64,000 nt of DNA from Paracoccus salipaludis (GCF_002287065.1 NZ_NSJZ01000007.1:1-64000); one strand, 5' to 3'; numbered from the stretch's first letter, positions 52,461 through 63,165 are shown. The notes: a model not told the origin generated them from the letters alone. Numbers and translations: made by a program.

Positions 52461-52484
52461 ACGGCGTCCCCGCGGGGGCGCCGT
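52461..52484 (+). terminator. Terminator after acpP
   Basis: Ten-base stem ACGGCGTCCC / GGGGCGCCGT (one T-G pair) with a 4-base loop, followed by TTCCTTTTC. Confidence 0.8.
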
Positions 52485-52520
52485 TTCCTTTTCGGCGCTG
52501 CGGCGGATTGGCGCGGCGTC

Positions 52521-52545
52521 GGAACCCGGGTTCCTGCGGTTCGTT
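52521..52545 (+). promoter_or_regulatory. EcfG-type promoter upstream of dps
   Basis: GGAAC (52521-52525), 16 bases, CGTT (52542-52545): an exact match to the EcfG consensus, 32 bases before the dps ATG. Dps-type genes are common members of general stress regulons. Confidence 0.65.
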
Positions 52546-52577
52546 GAAGGGCAAATCGACGACATCAGGAGAAGGTC

Positions 52578-53051
52578 ATGCCCGTGAACCTGCAGGGACT
52601 GGAAGACAATGCCCGCAAGACCGCGATCTCGGAGCTGCAGGCCTGCATGAGCGACGGGCTGTCGCTGTCGCTGGCGCTGAAGCAGGCGCACTGGAACCTA
52701 AAGGGCCCGAACTTCATCGCCGTGCATGAACTGCTGGACGGGGTGAAGACGCGGCTCGATCCCAACATCGACGACATGGCCGAGCGCATCCAGCAGCTTG
52801 ACGGCACGGCGGTCGGCACGGTCGAGGAGGTCGCCCGCGCGACCCGGCTTGCGCCCTATCCGACGGACCTGACCTCGGCCGAGGACCACCTGCGCGAGGT
52901 CGCGGACCGGCTGCGCGCTTACGGCGAGCGGGTGCGGGCGGCCATCGACAGCGTGGACGAGGCGGGCGACGCCGACAGCGCGGACCTCCTGACCGCCGCA
53001 TCGCGCCAGGCCGACAAGGACCTGTGGTTCATCGAGGCGCACCGCGGCTGA
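52578..53051 (+). CDS. dps: Dps family DNA-protecting ferritin
   Basis: Dps oligomers store iron and protect DNA under starvation and peroxide stress. The 157-residue protein has the intersubunit ferroxidase residues in register with E. coli Dps: His38, His50, Asp54, Asp65 and Glu69 (KQAHWNLKGPNFIAVHELLD and DDMAER). AGGAGAAGG lies before the ATG. An exact EcfG-type promoter precedes it. Confidence 0.95.
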   Translation: MPVNLQGLEDNARKTAISELQACMSDGLSLSLALKQAHWNLKGPNFIAVHELLDGVKTRLDPNIDDMAERIQQLDGTAVGTVEEVARATRLAPYPTDLTSAEDHLREVADRLRAYGERVRAAIDSVDEAGDADSADLLTAASRQADKDLWFIEAHRG

Positions 53052-53083
53052 CCAGGCTGGCCCATCCGGGTTTTCCATTGAAG

Positions 53084-53109
53084 AAGGGCGGGCCCGAGGA
53101 CCCGCCCTT
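53084..53109. terminator. Bidirectional terminator between dps and the BMP gene
   Basis: Nine-base perfect stem AAGGGCGGG / CCCGCCCTT with an 8-base loop, between convergent stops; CCTGCAT follows on the plus strand and CTTCAATGG on the minus strand. Confidence 0.75.
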
Positions 53110-53129
53110 CCTGCATCCGAAGGCGAGGC

Positions 53130-54230
53130 TCAGCTCGGGATCTGCGCGGAAATCCCTTCCACGAAGAAGTTCATCGAGGACAGTTCTTCGTCGGTGGCCT
53201 TCTGTCCCTCGGCCAGCCAGGCGCTGCCGTCCTGCTTGTTCAGCGGGCCGGTGAAGGGGTGATAGGCGCCCGATCCGATCTGGTCGCGCAGGGCCTCGGC
53301 CTCGGCCTTGACCTCGGCGGGCACGGCCTCGGTGATCTCGCCGATCTGGACCTCGCCATCGCCGATCCCCAGCCAGACGCCGTGGGATTTCCAGGTGCCG
53401 TCCAGTACCTCGCCCACGCGCTTGACGTAGTAGGGGGCCCAGTTGTCGATGATCGAACTGACGCGCGGGGTCGGCTTGAAGGCCGCCATGTCGGACGCCT
53501 GCCCGAAGCCGATGCCGCCCTTTTCCTGCAGCTTGGCCAGCGGCGCGGTGGAGTCGGTGTGCTGCAGGATCACGTCCACGCCCTCGGCCAGCAGGGCGGA
53601 GGCCGCGTCCGCCTCTTTCGCGGGGTCGAACCAGGTATAGGCCCAGACGACGCGCATCTCGACGTCGGGGTTCACCTTGCGGGCGTGCAGGAAGGACGAG
53701 TTGATGCCCTGGATCACTTCGGGGATCGGGAAGGACCCGATGTAGCCGATCTTGTTCGACTTGGTCATGCGGCCGGCGATGGTGCCCATGACGGCGCGGC
53801 CCTCGTAGAAGCGGGCGTCATAGGTGGCCACGTTGTCGGCGCGCTTGTAGCCGGTGGCGTGCTCGAACTTCACGTCGGGGAACTTGGCGGCGGTGTTGAT
53901 GACCGCGTCCATGAAGCCGAAGCTGGTCGCGAAGATCAGCTTGCAGCCCGACAGCGCAAGCTGGGTCAGGGCGCGCTCGGCGTCGGCGCCCTCGGGAACG
54001 CTTTCGATGAAGGTCGTCTCGATCCGGTCACCGTATTCGGCCTCGATCGCCTGCCGGCCCAGGTCGTGCTGGTAGGACCAGCCGCCGTCGCCGACCGGGC
54101 CCACGTAGATGAAGCCGACCTTCAGCTTCTCGCCCTCGGGGATCGGGGTCTGCGCGGCGGCCGGCAGGGCGGGCAGCAGGGCCACCAGCGCCGCTGCTGC
54201 GGCCGAGGCCAGAAGGGTTCTGCGGTTCAT
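53130..54230 (-). CDS. BMP family ABC transporter substrate-binding protein
   Basis: A 366-residue periplasmic binding protein of the BMP/PnrA (nucleoside) family. It shows VGFIYVGPVGDGGWSYQHDLGR (first part about 38-57), the ATSFGFMDAVINTAAKFPDVKFEH region, and YIGSFPIPEVIQGINS. The signal peptide carries NRRTLL and an Ala-rich core without lipobox, which looks like a twin-arginine signal. The ATG at 54230 has GAGGAG 6 bases upstream. Purine nucleosides or bases are the likely ligands, inferred from the family. Confidence 0.94.
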   Translation of the reverse strand: MNRRTLLASAAAAALVALLPALPAAAQTPIPEGEKLKVGFIYVGPVGDGGWSYQHDLGRQAIEAEYGDRIETTFIESVPEGADAERALTQLALSGCKLIFATSFGFMDAVINTAAKFPDVKFEHATGYKRADNVATYDARFYEGRAVMGTIAGRMTKSNKIGYIGSFPIPEVIQGINSSFLHARKVNPDVEMRVVWAYTWFDPAKEADAASALLAEGVDVILQHTDSTAPLAKLQEKGGIGFGQASDMAAFKPTPRVSSIIDNWAPYYVKRVGEVLDGTWKSHGVWLGIGDGEVQIGEITEAVPAEVKAEAEALRDQIGSGAYHPFTGPLNKQDGSAWLAEGQKATDEELSSMNFFVEGISAQIPS

Positions 54231-54254
54231 GGACATCTCCTCTGTCGGATCTTG

Positions 54255-55136
54255 TTATCGCAGCGCGTGGAAGGGCCGGCCCAGGGAACCCGGGGCCGTT
54301 CCGCCGCCGCCTGCGTATTTGTGGCGCGCCGATATGATCACCAGGACGATGATCGTGGCAAGATAGGGGGCCATGCTGAGCAGCTGCACCGGCACCGCCA
54401 CGCCCGCTGCCTGAAGGCGAAGCTGCAGAACGGTCACGCCGCCGAAAAGCCAGGCACCGGCGAGAACGCCCCAGGGACTCCACCCCGCGAAGACGACGAT
54501 GGCCAGCGCGATCCAGCCCGCGCCGGCGGTCATGCCCTCGGTCCACTGCAGGACGGTCGCGATGGACACGTAAGCCCCGCCGATCCCGGCCAGCGCGCCG
54601 CCGATGGCGATGGCGGCCATGCGGACGCCGCGCACCTTGTAGCCAAGCGCATGGGCGGCCTCGTGGTTCTCGCCCACGCCGCGCAGGATCAGGCCGGGGC
54701 GGGTGCGGTTCAGCACAAGCCAGATGACGGGAACGAGGATCAGCCCGAGCCAGATCACCCAGTTGATCCCCAGGGGCCCGCCCGGCATCGAGGGCGCCTT
54801 GACCCCCTCATAGGGCTTGCCGAACATCGCCGTCAGGCCCAGCCCGAACATGGTCAGCGCAAGACCCGTGGCGACCTGGTTGGTCAGCAGGTATTGCGTC
54901 AGGACCGCGAAGATCAGCGACAGCGCCGCGCCGGCCAGCGCCCCCGCGACAAAGCCCACCATGGGCGACCCGGTCGCGTGCGCGGCGGCAAAGCCCGCCA
55001 GCGCGCCGGTGATCATCATCCCCTCGACGCCCAGGTTCAGCACGCCCGAGCGTTCGGCGACAGCCTCGCCCAGGGCCGCGAACAGGATCGGGGTCGCCGC
55101 CGAGAGAAGCAGCAGCAAGGTCGTCCATTCCATCAT
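54255..55136 (-). CDS. ABC transporter permease (BMP importer, second permease)
   Basis: A 293-residue permease of the BPD_transp_2 family with about eight to ten spans. The family signature GEAVAERSGVLNLGVEGMMITGA lies at 21-43 (quoted in part: SGVLNLGVEGMM), and GLILRGVGENHEAAHALGY near residue 143 is the coupling loop. It overlaps the first permease gene at the start (ATGA), and the binding-protein gene follows 25 bases after its stop. Confidence 0.94.
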   Translation of the reverse strand: MMEWTTLLLLLSAATPILFAALGEAVAERSGVLNLGVEGMMITGALAGFAAAHATGSPMVGFVAGALAGAALSLIFAVLTQYLLTNQVATGLALTMFGLGLTAMFGKPYEGVKAPSMPGGPLGINWVIWLGLILVPVIWLVLNRTRPGLILRGVGENHEAAHALGYKVRGVRMAAIAIGGALAGIGGAYVSIATVLQWTEGMTAGAGWIALAIVVFAGWSPWGVLAGAWLFGGVTVLQLRLQAAGVAVPVQLLSMAPYLATIIVLVIISARHKYAGGGGTAPGSLGRPFHALR

Positions 55137-56195
55137 CGCGCGGTCCCCCAGCGCAGGCGGTATCGGGTCAGCGTGTCGAAGGCCAACAGGAAGAACAGCA
55201 GCATCCCCTGGAAGACCTGCACGGTCGCGGCGGGCAGGGACAGCATCAGCTGCGCCAGTTCCCCGCCGATGTAGGTCAGCGCCATCAGCAGCCCGGCAAG
55301 CAGGATGCCCACGGGATGCAGGCGGCCGAGAAAGGCCACGATGATCGCCGTGAAGCCGTAGCCCGAGCCGAAGCTGTCGGTGATCTGCCCGCCGGGACCC
55401 GCCACCTCGAACAGCCCGGCCATGCCCGCCAGCGCGCCCGACAGGCCGAGGCAGAAGGCCACCAGCGTTTCGGGACGCACCCCGGCGAAGCGCGCGGCAC
55501 GGGGCGCAAGGCCGGCGACGCGGATGCGGAAGCCGCGGATGTGGCGGCTCATCAGGAACCAGGTCGCGAAGACCGCCACGACCGCCGCGACCACGCCCCA
55601 GTGGATGCCGGTCCCGGCGATCAGTTCCGGGTTCGAGGCCGCCGGATATTGCTGAAGGTTGCGCGAGCCCGGCATCCCGAAGCCCTCGGGGTTCCGCATG
55701 GGCCCGAAGGCCATCCATGCGGCGACCCGCTGGGCCACATAGACCAGCATCAGCGAAACGAGGATTTCGGACGCGCCCGTCCGGTTGCGCAGGATCGCGG
55801 GGATCATCCCCCAGGCCCAGCCCCCGGCCGCGCCGGCCAGCACCATCGCCGGGAAGATCCAGAAGCCCTCGGACGGATAGGCGGCCAGCGCCACCGCCGC
55901 GCCGCAGATGCCGCCGATGATGTATTGCCCCTCGGCCCCGATGTTCCAGATGCCCGCCCGGAAGCCGATGGCCAGCCCGGAGGCGATCAGGATCAGCGGC
56001 CCCGCCTTGACCAGCAGTTGCGGGCGCGAATAGCCCGCCGCGGGGCCGAACAGCGGGTCCCAGAAGATCGTGCGGATCGAGGCGACGGGATCAAAGCCCA
56101 TCAGCGCGAAAAGCAGCCCGCCCGCGAGCATCGTGGCGACAACCGCCATGACCGGAGAAACGACGCCCAGCCACCAGGGCGCGCGGGTCCGGGGT

Positions 56196-56209
<14 letters not shown>
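55133..56209 (-). CDS. ABC transporter permease (BMP importer, first permease)
   Basis: A 358-residue permease of the same family, with an N-terminal span, WNIGAEGQYIIGGI near 108-121, and the coupling segment RIRVAGLAPRAARFAGVRPE near 226-245. It pairs with the second permease to form the membrane channel. The ATG overlaps the ATPase gene by 14 bases. Confidence 0.94.
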
Positions 56210-57719
<1,510 letters not shown>

Positions 57720-57788
57720 GCCATCCCCGTTGTCTTTTTCGTACGTTAGCCGGTTTCGGCGTTCACACAATCATGCTTCCGGCGGCTG

Positions 57789-57817
57789 ATTATAGCGGCC
57801 CCGGTTGAGACTGTCTT
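57789..57817 (-). promoter_or_regulatory. Promoter of the BMP importer operon
   Basis: On the minus strand AAGACA (57817-57812), 17-base spacer, TATAAT (57794-57789). The -10 is a perfect consensus, rare in this GC-rich DNA. The start codon is 70 bases downstream. Confidence 0.6.
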
Positions 57818-57910
57818 CGCGAACCCGACGGCAATCCTGCCGCCCATATGCCGCGCGGGAAGCTGCGGCGCCACCTTCTGCACGGCCCGTTCCGGTGCTA
57901 GCAAAGGCCC

Positions 57911-60900
57911 ATGACCGATCTGCCCAAGTTCATCCACCTGCGCTGTCATTCCGAGCATTCGCTGCTTGAGGGCGCGATCCCCGTCAAGAAGCTGCCGGGC
58001 CTTGCCGCCAGGCACGGGATGCCTGCCGTCGCGCTGACCGACACCAACGCGCTGTTCGCCGCGCTGGAGTTCTCGGTGAAGGCCATGGACGAGGGCGTCC
58101 AGCCCATCGTCGGCTGCCAGATGACGCTGGACGCGGGCCCGATGTGCGGGCCGGTCGTGCTGCTGGCGCAGAGCCAGCAGGGGTGGATGAACCTGATGGC
58201 GCTGTCCACCTGCCTGTATGTGACGCCCCCGCGCGAGTTTCCTCATGTGACCATGGCCGAGCTTGGCAAGCACGCCGAGGGGCTGATCTGCCTGACCGGT
58301 GGCGCCTGCGGGCCGCTGGGGCTGATGGTGGCGGCGGGCAAGATGGCGGATGCCGAATCGCACCTGCGCGATCTGACCGCCATGTTCGGCGACCGGCTGT
58401 ATGTGGAACTGCAGCGCCACATGCAGGACAACGGCCAGCTGATGCAGGCGGAACTGGCCAGCGAGGGCGGGATGATCGACCTCGCCTATGCGCTGAACCT
58501 GCCGCTGGTGGCGACGAACGACGTGTATTTCCCGAAACCCGAGATGTTCGGCGCCCATGACGCGCTGATCTGCATCCGGGAACGCGCGATGGTGGACCAG
58601 TCCGCGCCCCGCCGCCGCCTGACCGCGAACCACGACTTCAAGTCGGAAAAGGACATGCTGGTCCTGTTCGCCGACCTGCCCGAGGCGACCGCCAACACGG
58701 TGGAGATCGCGCAGCGCTGCGCCTTTGCCGTTTCCAAGCACAAGCCGATCCTGCCGCGCTTTGCCGATGACGAGGTCGAGGAACTGCGCCGGCAGGCGCG
58801 CGAGGGGCTTGCCGCCCGCCTTTCCGTGATCCCCCATGCCGTCAGCGTCGAGGACTACAACGCCCGGCTCGACTTCGAGTTGGGGATCATCGAGCAGATG
58901 GGCTTCCCCGGCTACTTCCTGATCGTGGCCGACTTCATCAAGTGGGCCAAGGGGCAGGGCATCCCGGTCGGGCCGGGCCGGGGCTCGGGCGCGGGCAGCC
59001 TCGTGGCCTATGCGCTGACGATCACCGACCTCGACCCCCTGCGCTATTCGCTGCTGTTCGAGCGCTTCCTGAACCCCGAGCGCGTCTCGATGCCGGACTT
59101 CGACATCGACTTCTGCATGGACCGGCGCGAGGAGGTCATCGACTACGTCTGCGGGAAATACGGGCGCGAGAAGGTGGGCCAGATCATCACCTTCGGCGCG
59201 CTTCTGTCCAAGGCCGCCGTGCATGACGTGGGCCGCGTGCTGGGCATGGGCTTCACCCAGCGCGACAAGCTGTCGAAGATGATCCCGGTGGAAGGCGTGA
59301 AGCCCGTCTCGATCACCAAGGCGCTGGCGGACGAGCCGCGCCTGCGCGAAGCGGCAGCGGCCGAGGAAAACGTCAAGCGGATGCTCGACTATGCCGCGCA
59401 GGTCGAGGGGCTTTACCGCAACGCCTCGACCCACGCGGCGGGCGTGGTGATCGGGGACCGGCCGCTGGACCAGCTGGTGCCGCTGTACCGCGATCCGGCC
59501 TCCGACATGCCGGCCACGCAATACAACATGAAGTGGGTGGAACAGGCCGGGCTGGTGAAGTTCGACTTTCTCGGCCTGAAGACGCTGACGGTGATCCAGA
59601 ACGCCGTGGACCTGATCCGCGCGGGCGGGCGGCACCTGCATATCGCCGCCGACGGACGCCAGCTCTACGACCCGCCCGCGGGCGCGGTGGACGAGATCAA
59701 CCTGATCCCGCTGGACGACCCCGCCACCTACCAGCTTTTCGCCAGCGCGCGCACCGTCGCGGTGTTCCAGGTCGAAAGCTCGGGCATGATGGATGCGCTG
59801 CGGCGGATGCGGCCGACCTGCATCGAGGACATCGTGGCCCTTGTGGCGCTTTACCGTCCGGGGCCGATGGAGAACATCCCGGTCTATTGCGACGTCAAGA
59901 ACGGCGTCCGTCCGCTGGAGTCGATCCACCCGACCATCGACCACATCCTGGCCGAGACGCAGGGCATCATCGTCTACCAGGAACAGGTGATGCAGATTGC
60001 GCAGGTCATGGCGGGCTACAGCCTTGGCGGCGCCGACCTTCTGCGCCGCGCCATGGGCAAGAAGATCGCCGAGGAGATGGCGAAGGAACGCCCCAAGTTC
60101 GTCGAGGGCTGCAAGGCCCAAGGCGTGGACGAGAAGAAGGCCGGCGAGGTCTTCGACCTGCTGGAAAAGTTCGCCAACTACGGCTTCAACAAGTCCCACG
60201 CGGCCGCCTATGCGGTGGTTAGCTACCAGACCGCCTGGCTGAAGGCGAACCACCCGGTCGAGTTCATGGCCGCCGTCATGAACTGCGACATCCACCTGAC
60301 CGACAAGCTGGCGATCTACCGGCGCGAGGTGGACCGCATGGGAATCGAGGTCATCCCGCCCTCGGTCAACCGCAGCCAGCCGCGCTTCAGCGTGGACAAT
60401 GGCCGCATCGTCTATGCGCTGGGCGCGCTGAAGAACGTGGGCGTCGAGGCGATGAGAACGCTTGTGACCGCCCGTGGCGACAGGCCCTTCCGCGACCTGA
60501 CCGACTTCGCCCGCCGCGTCCCCATGCGCCAGATCGGCAAGCGCGCGCTGGAAATGCTGGCCCGGGCCGGGGCCTTCGACGAGCTGGACAACAACCGCGC
60601 GAGGGTGCTGAAATCGCTCGACGCGCTTGTGGCATGGTCCACCGCCGTGCAGGAGGCCGCGCAGTCCAGCCAGTCCTCGCTGTTCGGGGCGGGCGAGGAC
60701 CTGCCGCCGCCGCGTCCCGCCTTGGCGTCCGTCTGGATGCCCGCCGAGAAGCTGGCCGAGGAACGCACGGCCATCGGCTTCTACCTGTCGGGCCATCCGC
60801 TGGACGATTATGTCCCCGCGCTGAAGCGCAAGGGCGCGATGACGCTGGACCAGGTGCAGGCCGCCTGCGCCGACGGACCGATGGTCGCGCAGATCGCGGG

Positions 60901-61384
60901 CACCGTGGCCGCCCGGGCCGAGAAGAAATCCGCCAAGGGCACGCGCTATGCCTTTGTGACGCTGTCCGACCCGACCGGGCTTTACGAGGCCACGGTCTTT
61001 TCCGATGTGCTGGACGCCCATCGTGCGCTGCTGGAACCCGGCATGAACGTCCTGCTGACCGTCAACGCCGAGCCGTCCGGCGACCAGGTCAAGATGCTCG
61101 CCCGGTCCGCCCAGTCGCTTGAGGACGCGGTGGCGGACGCGGGCTCGGGCCTGCTGGCGGTCGAGGTGGCCGACCCCCGGACGGCCGTCGCGGTGCTGGA
61201 CCGCCTGCGCGAGACCAGTGCCGAGATGTCCGTGTCGGCCAAGGGCCGCGGCCCCCTGCTGATGCGGGTGCGCGAGGGCAACACCGTTTACGACGTCGAG
61301 GTCGCGCCGGACGTGCCCGTCACTCCGCGGATGCGGCAGGCCCTGCGCGCGGTCGAGGGCGTGATCGACGTGACCGAGGAATAG
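57911..61384 (+). CDS. dnaE: DNA polymerase III alpha subunit
   Basis: The replicative polymerase subunit. The 1157-residue protein starts with the PHP domain (HLRCHSEHSLLEGA, 8-21) and has the catalytic palm with PDFDIDFCMDRREEVIDYV (Asp396, Asp398, Asp400 region) and GPGRGSGAGSLVAY. A fingers/tau-binding region and a C-terminal OB fold (GTVAARAEKKSAKGTRYAFVT) follow. Length and content fit DnaE1, not the damage-inducible DnaE2. It is divergent from the BMP operon. Confidence 0.97.
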   Translation: MTDLPKFIHLRCHSEHSLLEGAIPVKKLPGLAARHGMPAVALTDTNALFAALEFSVKAMDEGVQPIVGCQMTLDAGPMCGPVVLLAQSQQGWMNLMALSTCLYVTPPREFPHVTMAELGKHAEGLICLTGGACGPLGLMVAAGKMADAESHLRDLTAMFGDRLYVELQRHMQDNGQLMQAELASEGGMIDLAYALNLPLVATNDVYFPKPEMFGAHDALICIRERAMVDQSAPRRRLTANHDFKSEKDMLVLFADLPEATANTVEIAQRCAFAVSKHKPILPRFADDEVEELRRQAREGLAARLSVIPHAVSVEDYNARLDFELGIIEQMGFPGYFLIVADFIKWAKGQGIPVGPGRGSGAGSLVAYALTITDLDPLRYSLLFERFLNPERVSMPDFDIDFCMDRREEVIDYVCGKYGREKVGQIITFGALLSKAAVHDVGRVLGMGFTQRDKLSKMIPVEGVKPVSITKALADEPRLREAAAAEENVKRMLDYAAQVEGLYRNASTHAAGVVIGDRPLDQLVPLYRDPASDMPATQYNMKWVEQAGLVKFDFLGLKTLTVIQNAVDLIRAGGRHLHIAADGRQLYDPPAGAVDEINLIPLDDPATYQLFASARTVAVFQVESSGMMDALRRMRPTCIEDIVALVALYRPGPMENIPVYCDVKNGVRPLESIHPTIDHILAETQGIIVYQEQVMQIAQVMAGYSLGGADLLRRAMGKKIAEEMAKERPKFVEGCKAQGVDEKKAGEVFDLLEKFANYGFNKSHAAAYAVVSYQTAWLKANHPVEFMAAVMNCDIHLTDKLAIYRREVDRMGIEVIPPSVNRSQPRFSVDNGRIVYALGALKNVGVEAMRTLVTARGDRPFRDLTDFARRVPMRQIGKRALEMLARAGAFDELDNNRARVLKSLDALVAWSTAVQEAAQSSQSSLFGAGEDLPPPRPALASVWMPAEKLAEERTAIGFYLSGHPLDDYVPALKRKGAMTLDQVQAACADGPMVAQIAGTVAARAEKKSAKGTRYAFVTLSDPTGLYEATVFSDVLDAHRALLEPGMNVLLTVNAEPSGDQVKMLARSAQSLEDAVADAGSGLLAVEVADPRTAVAVLDRLRETSAEMSVSAKGRGPLLMRVREGNTVYDVEVAPDVPVTPRMRQALRAVEGVIDVTEE

Positions 61385-61472
61385 GGCCGGTTGCCCCTTG
61401 GGGGCAGCCTGGGGCAGGGTGGGCGGCAGACGCCCGGCCTGCGGGCCCGCGAGCCGTGAAAGGACCGACGCC

Positions 61473-61733
61473 ATGATCCGACGCCTGATCCCCGCACCCC
61501 TTGCCGGTGCCGCGGCCCTGCTGGCCGCCGCCTGCGGCGGCCCTGCGCCCGGCACGACGACAACCGCCGCCGCGCCCGCCGCGCTGGTCGATCCGGCGGC
61601 GCTCTACTGCCAGGGAACGGGCGGGACGGTGATCCCCCGCATCTCGCAGGGGCGGCGCGCCGACCTGTGCCGGATGCGCGACGGCCGGACCGTCAGCGCC
61701 GCCGCCCTGCTGAACAGCCACAACGACCTGTAG
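61473..61733 (+). CDS. Small DUF333-like lipoprotein
   Basis: An 86-residue protein with a lipoprotein signal (LLAAAC, lipidated Cys near residue 24), a short Thr/Ala linker, and a C-terminal motif YCQGTGGTVIPRIS followed by LCRMRDGRTVSAAALL. This spacing of Cys, GG, Cys and DG resembles the DUF333 putative hemolysin/lipoprotein domain. Role unknown. AAAGGA precedes the ATG by about 9 bases. Confidence 0.75.
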   Translation: MIRRLIPAPLAGAAALLAAACGGPAPGTTTTAAAPAALVDPAALYCQGTGGTVIPRISQGRRADLCRMRDGRTVSAAALLNSHNDL

Positions 61734-61734
61734 G

Positions 61735-61759
61735 ACGCGCCCCCTCACTTGGGGCGCGT
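61735..61759. terminator. Hairpin between the lipoprotein and AI-2E genes
   Basis: Nine-base perfect stem ACGCGCCCC / GGGGCGCGT with a 7-base loop; it includes the last codons of the convergent AI-2E gene. No T-tract. Confidence 0.45.
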
Positions 61760-63004
61760 GGCCTCGGTCAGCCCTTCCATGTCGGTGCGGTCCGACAGCA
61801 GCAGCGCCCAGGGGCGCAGGATCGGCACATGCGCGCCCAGCACGACAAGCGCCACCGTGACGGGGGCCGCCAGCAGTGCGCCGGGAATGCCCCAGATCCA
61901 GGACCAGAACAGCAGCCCCACCAGCACCACAAGCGGCGAGACCGAGATCCGGTTGCCCGACACCTTGGGATCGATGAAGTTGCCCATGACCTGCTCGATC
62001 ACCAGCAGGCCCGCCCCCACCGCCACCGCCGTGCCCAGATCCTGCGTGGCAACGATATAGATGACCGGCAGCAGCCCCGCGATGATGGACCCGACGGTGG
62101 GGATGAAGTTCAGAAGAAAGGTCAGCAGCGCCCAGACGAAGATCAGCCCCGCACCGAAGAACCACAGCCACAGTCCGTAAAGAGCGGCGGTGGCGAGTCC
62201 GAGGACTCCGCGGATCAGCAGGTAGGCGCGCACCTTCTGGGCGATCACCTCGGCGGATTCGGTCAGCCGCCATTCCGTGCGCCAGTGGGTGATCGTGGAA
62301 ATCTTCCGGCCCCAGTCCCGGCTTTCGATCAGGATCAGCAGCGTCAGGAAGAAGATCACCACCAGCGCCGACACGATCCCCACGGCAGACCCAAGCAGAG
62401 TCTTGGCCACCCGTGTCAGGACGCTGACCAGGGTGTCGCCAAAGCGCGAGGCAAGGCCGCCGGCGGATTCGCCACCCGACTCTTGCCCGGCCTGCGGCAC
62501 CTGGCCCAAGGCGCTCGGCTCTGCCACGCCCGAGGGCAGGCCTAACGGCAGGCTGGACCCGGCGTCACCTTGGGGTGGCTGCGCCTCGGTCCCGCCCTGC
62601 GCCTCGGCCCCTTCCTGCGGCATGGCCTGCTCGATGACCTGCGTGATCTGCCCGGTGCCGCCGGGGACCTGGGCGATCATCTGCTGGGCGGCCAGCCAGA
62701 GCGCGCCGAAGAACAGCCCGACCACCAGCAACAGCAACGTCATGGCCGCCACCACGCCCAGCCAGCCGAACTTCCGGGACACCCTGCGCTGCACCCAGTC
62801 CCGCACCGGCATGACGGCCAGCGCGATCATGACCGAGGCGACCAGCGGCACGAAGACGCTGGACATCGCGTGCAGGGCCCAGCCGGACAGCACCAGCGCG
62901 ATGATGACCAGAAGGATCGTGCGGATGGCCGGCCGCTCTCCCGATCCCTCCGAGGGCACGCCCTGCTCCTCGTTCCGTCGGGTGAGGCTGCTTCCATCGA
63001 CCAT
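61745..63004 (-). CDS. AI-2E family transporter (PerM-like)
   Basis: A 419-residue membrane protein with about eight spans of the AI-2E/PerM family. Signatures are FFLTLLILIESRDWGRKI, the re-entrant YLLIRGVLGLATAALYGL, LTFLLNFIPTVGSIIAGLLPV and IEQVMGNFIDPKVSGNRIS. A Gln/Gly/Pro-rich loop of about 80 residues (around 115-190) in the large domain is an unusual insertion. Members export or exchange small molecules; the substrate is uncertain. GAGGGACGG precedes the ATG. Confidence 0.92.
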   Translation of the reverse strand: MVDGSSLTRRNEEQGVPSEGSGERPAIRTILLVIIALVLSGWALHAMSSVFVPLVASVMIALAVMPVRDWVQRRVSRKFGWLGVVAAMTLLLLVVGLFFGALWLAAQQMIAQVPGGTGQITQVIEQAMPQEGAEAQGGTEAQPPQGDAGSSLPLGLPSGVAEPSALGQVPQAGQESGGESAGGLASRFGDTLVSVLTRVAKTLLGSAVGIVSALVVIFFLTLLILIESRDWGRKISTITHWRTEWRLTESAEVIAQKVRAYLLIRGVLGLATAALYGLWLWFFGAGLIFVWALLTFLLNFIPTVGSIIAGLLPVIYIVATQDLGTAVAVGAGLLVIEQVMGNFIDPKVSGNRISVSPLVVLVGLLFWSWIWGIPGALLAAPVTVALVVLGAHVPILRPWALLLSDRTDMEGLTEATRPK

Positions 63005-63034
63005 GATCCGTCCCTCGGCTTGTGCTGGGGGTCA

Positions 63035-63059
63035 AACCGCCGCTTTCCGGGAAGGTTCC
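63035..63059 (-). promoter_or_regulatory. Near-match to an EcfG promoter upstream of the AI-2E gene
   Basis: On the minus strand GGAAC (63059-63055), 16 bases, GGTT (63038-63035): one mismatch to GGAAC-N16-CGTT, 30 bases before the ATG. Confidence 0.35.
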
Positions 63060-63135
63060 CGTGACGGGGCGGCGCCGGGCAGGAAAGGAAAGAATTAACA
63101 ACAATTTGGAAGAAGCCCGCAGGCGGCGGCAAAAA

Positions 63136-63165
63136 AAGAAGGGCGCCGCAGCGGGCGCCCTTCTT
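63136..63165 (-). terminator. Rho-independent terminator of ilvC
   Basis: Twelve-base perfect stem AAGAAGGGCGCC / GGCGCCCTTCTT with a 6-base loop; on the minus strand it is followed by a run of T. It lies 76 bases after the ilvC stop. Confidence 0.9.

Noticed and set aside
57720-57788. Purine riboswitch in the leader of the BMP importer operon
   Set aside because: No conserved junction sequences or paired loops recognisable; the leader is short.
57746-61555. A very long open frame (over 1200 codons) antisense to dnaE
   Set aside because: GC-rich coding DNA produces long antisense frames. The product is His/Arg/Gly/Ala-rich without domains, and dnaE on the other strand is unambiguous.
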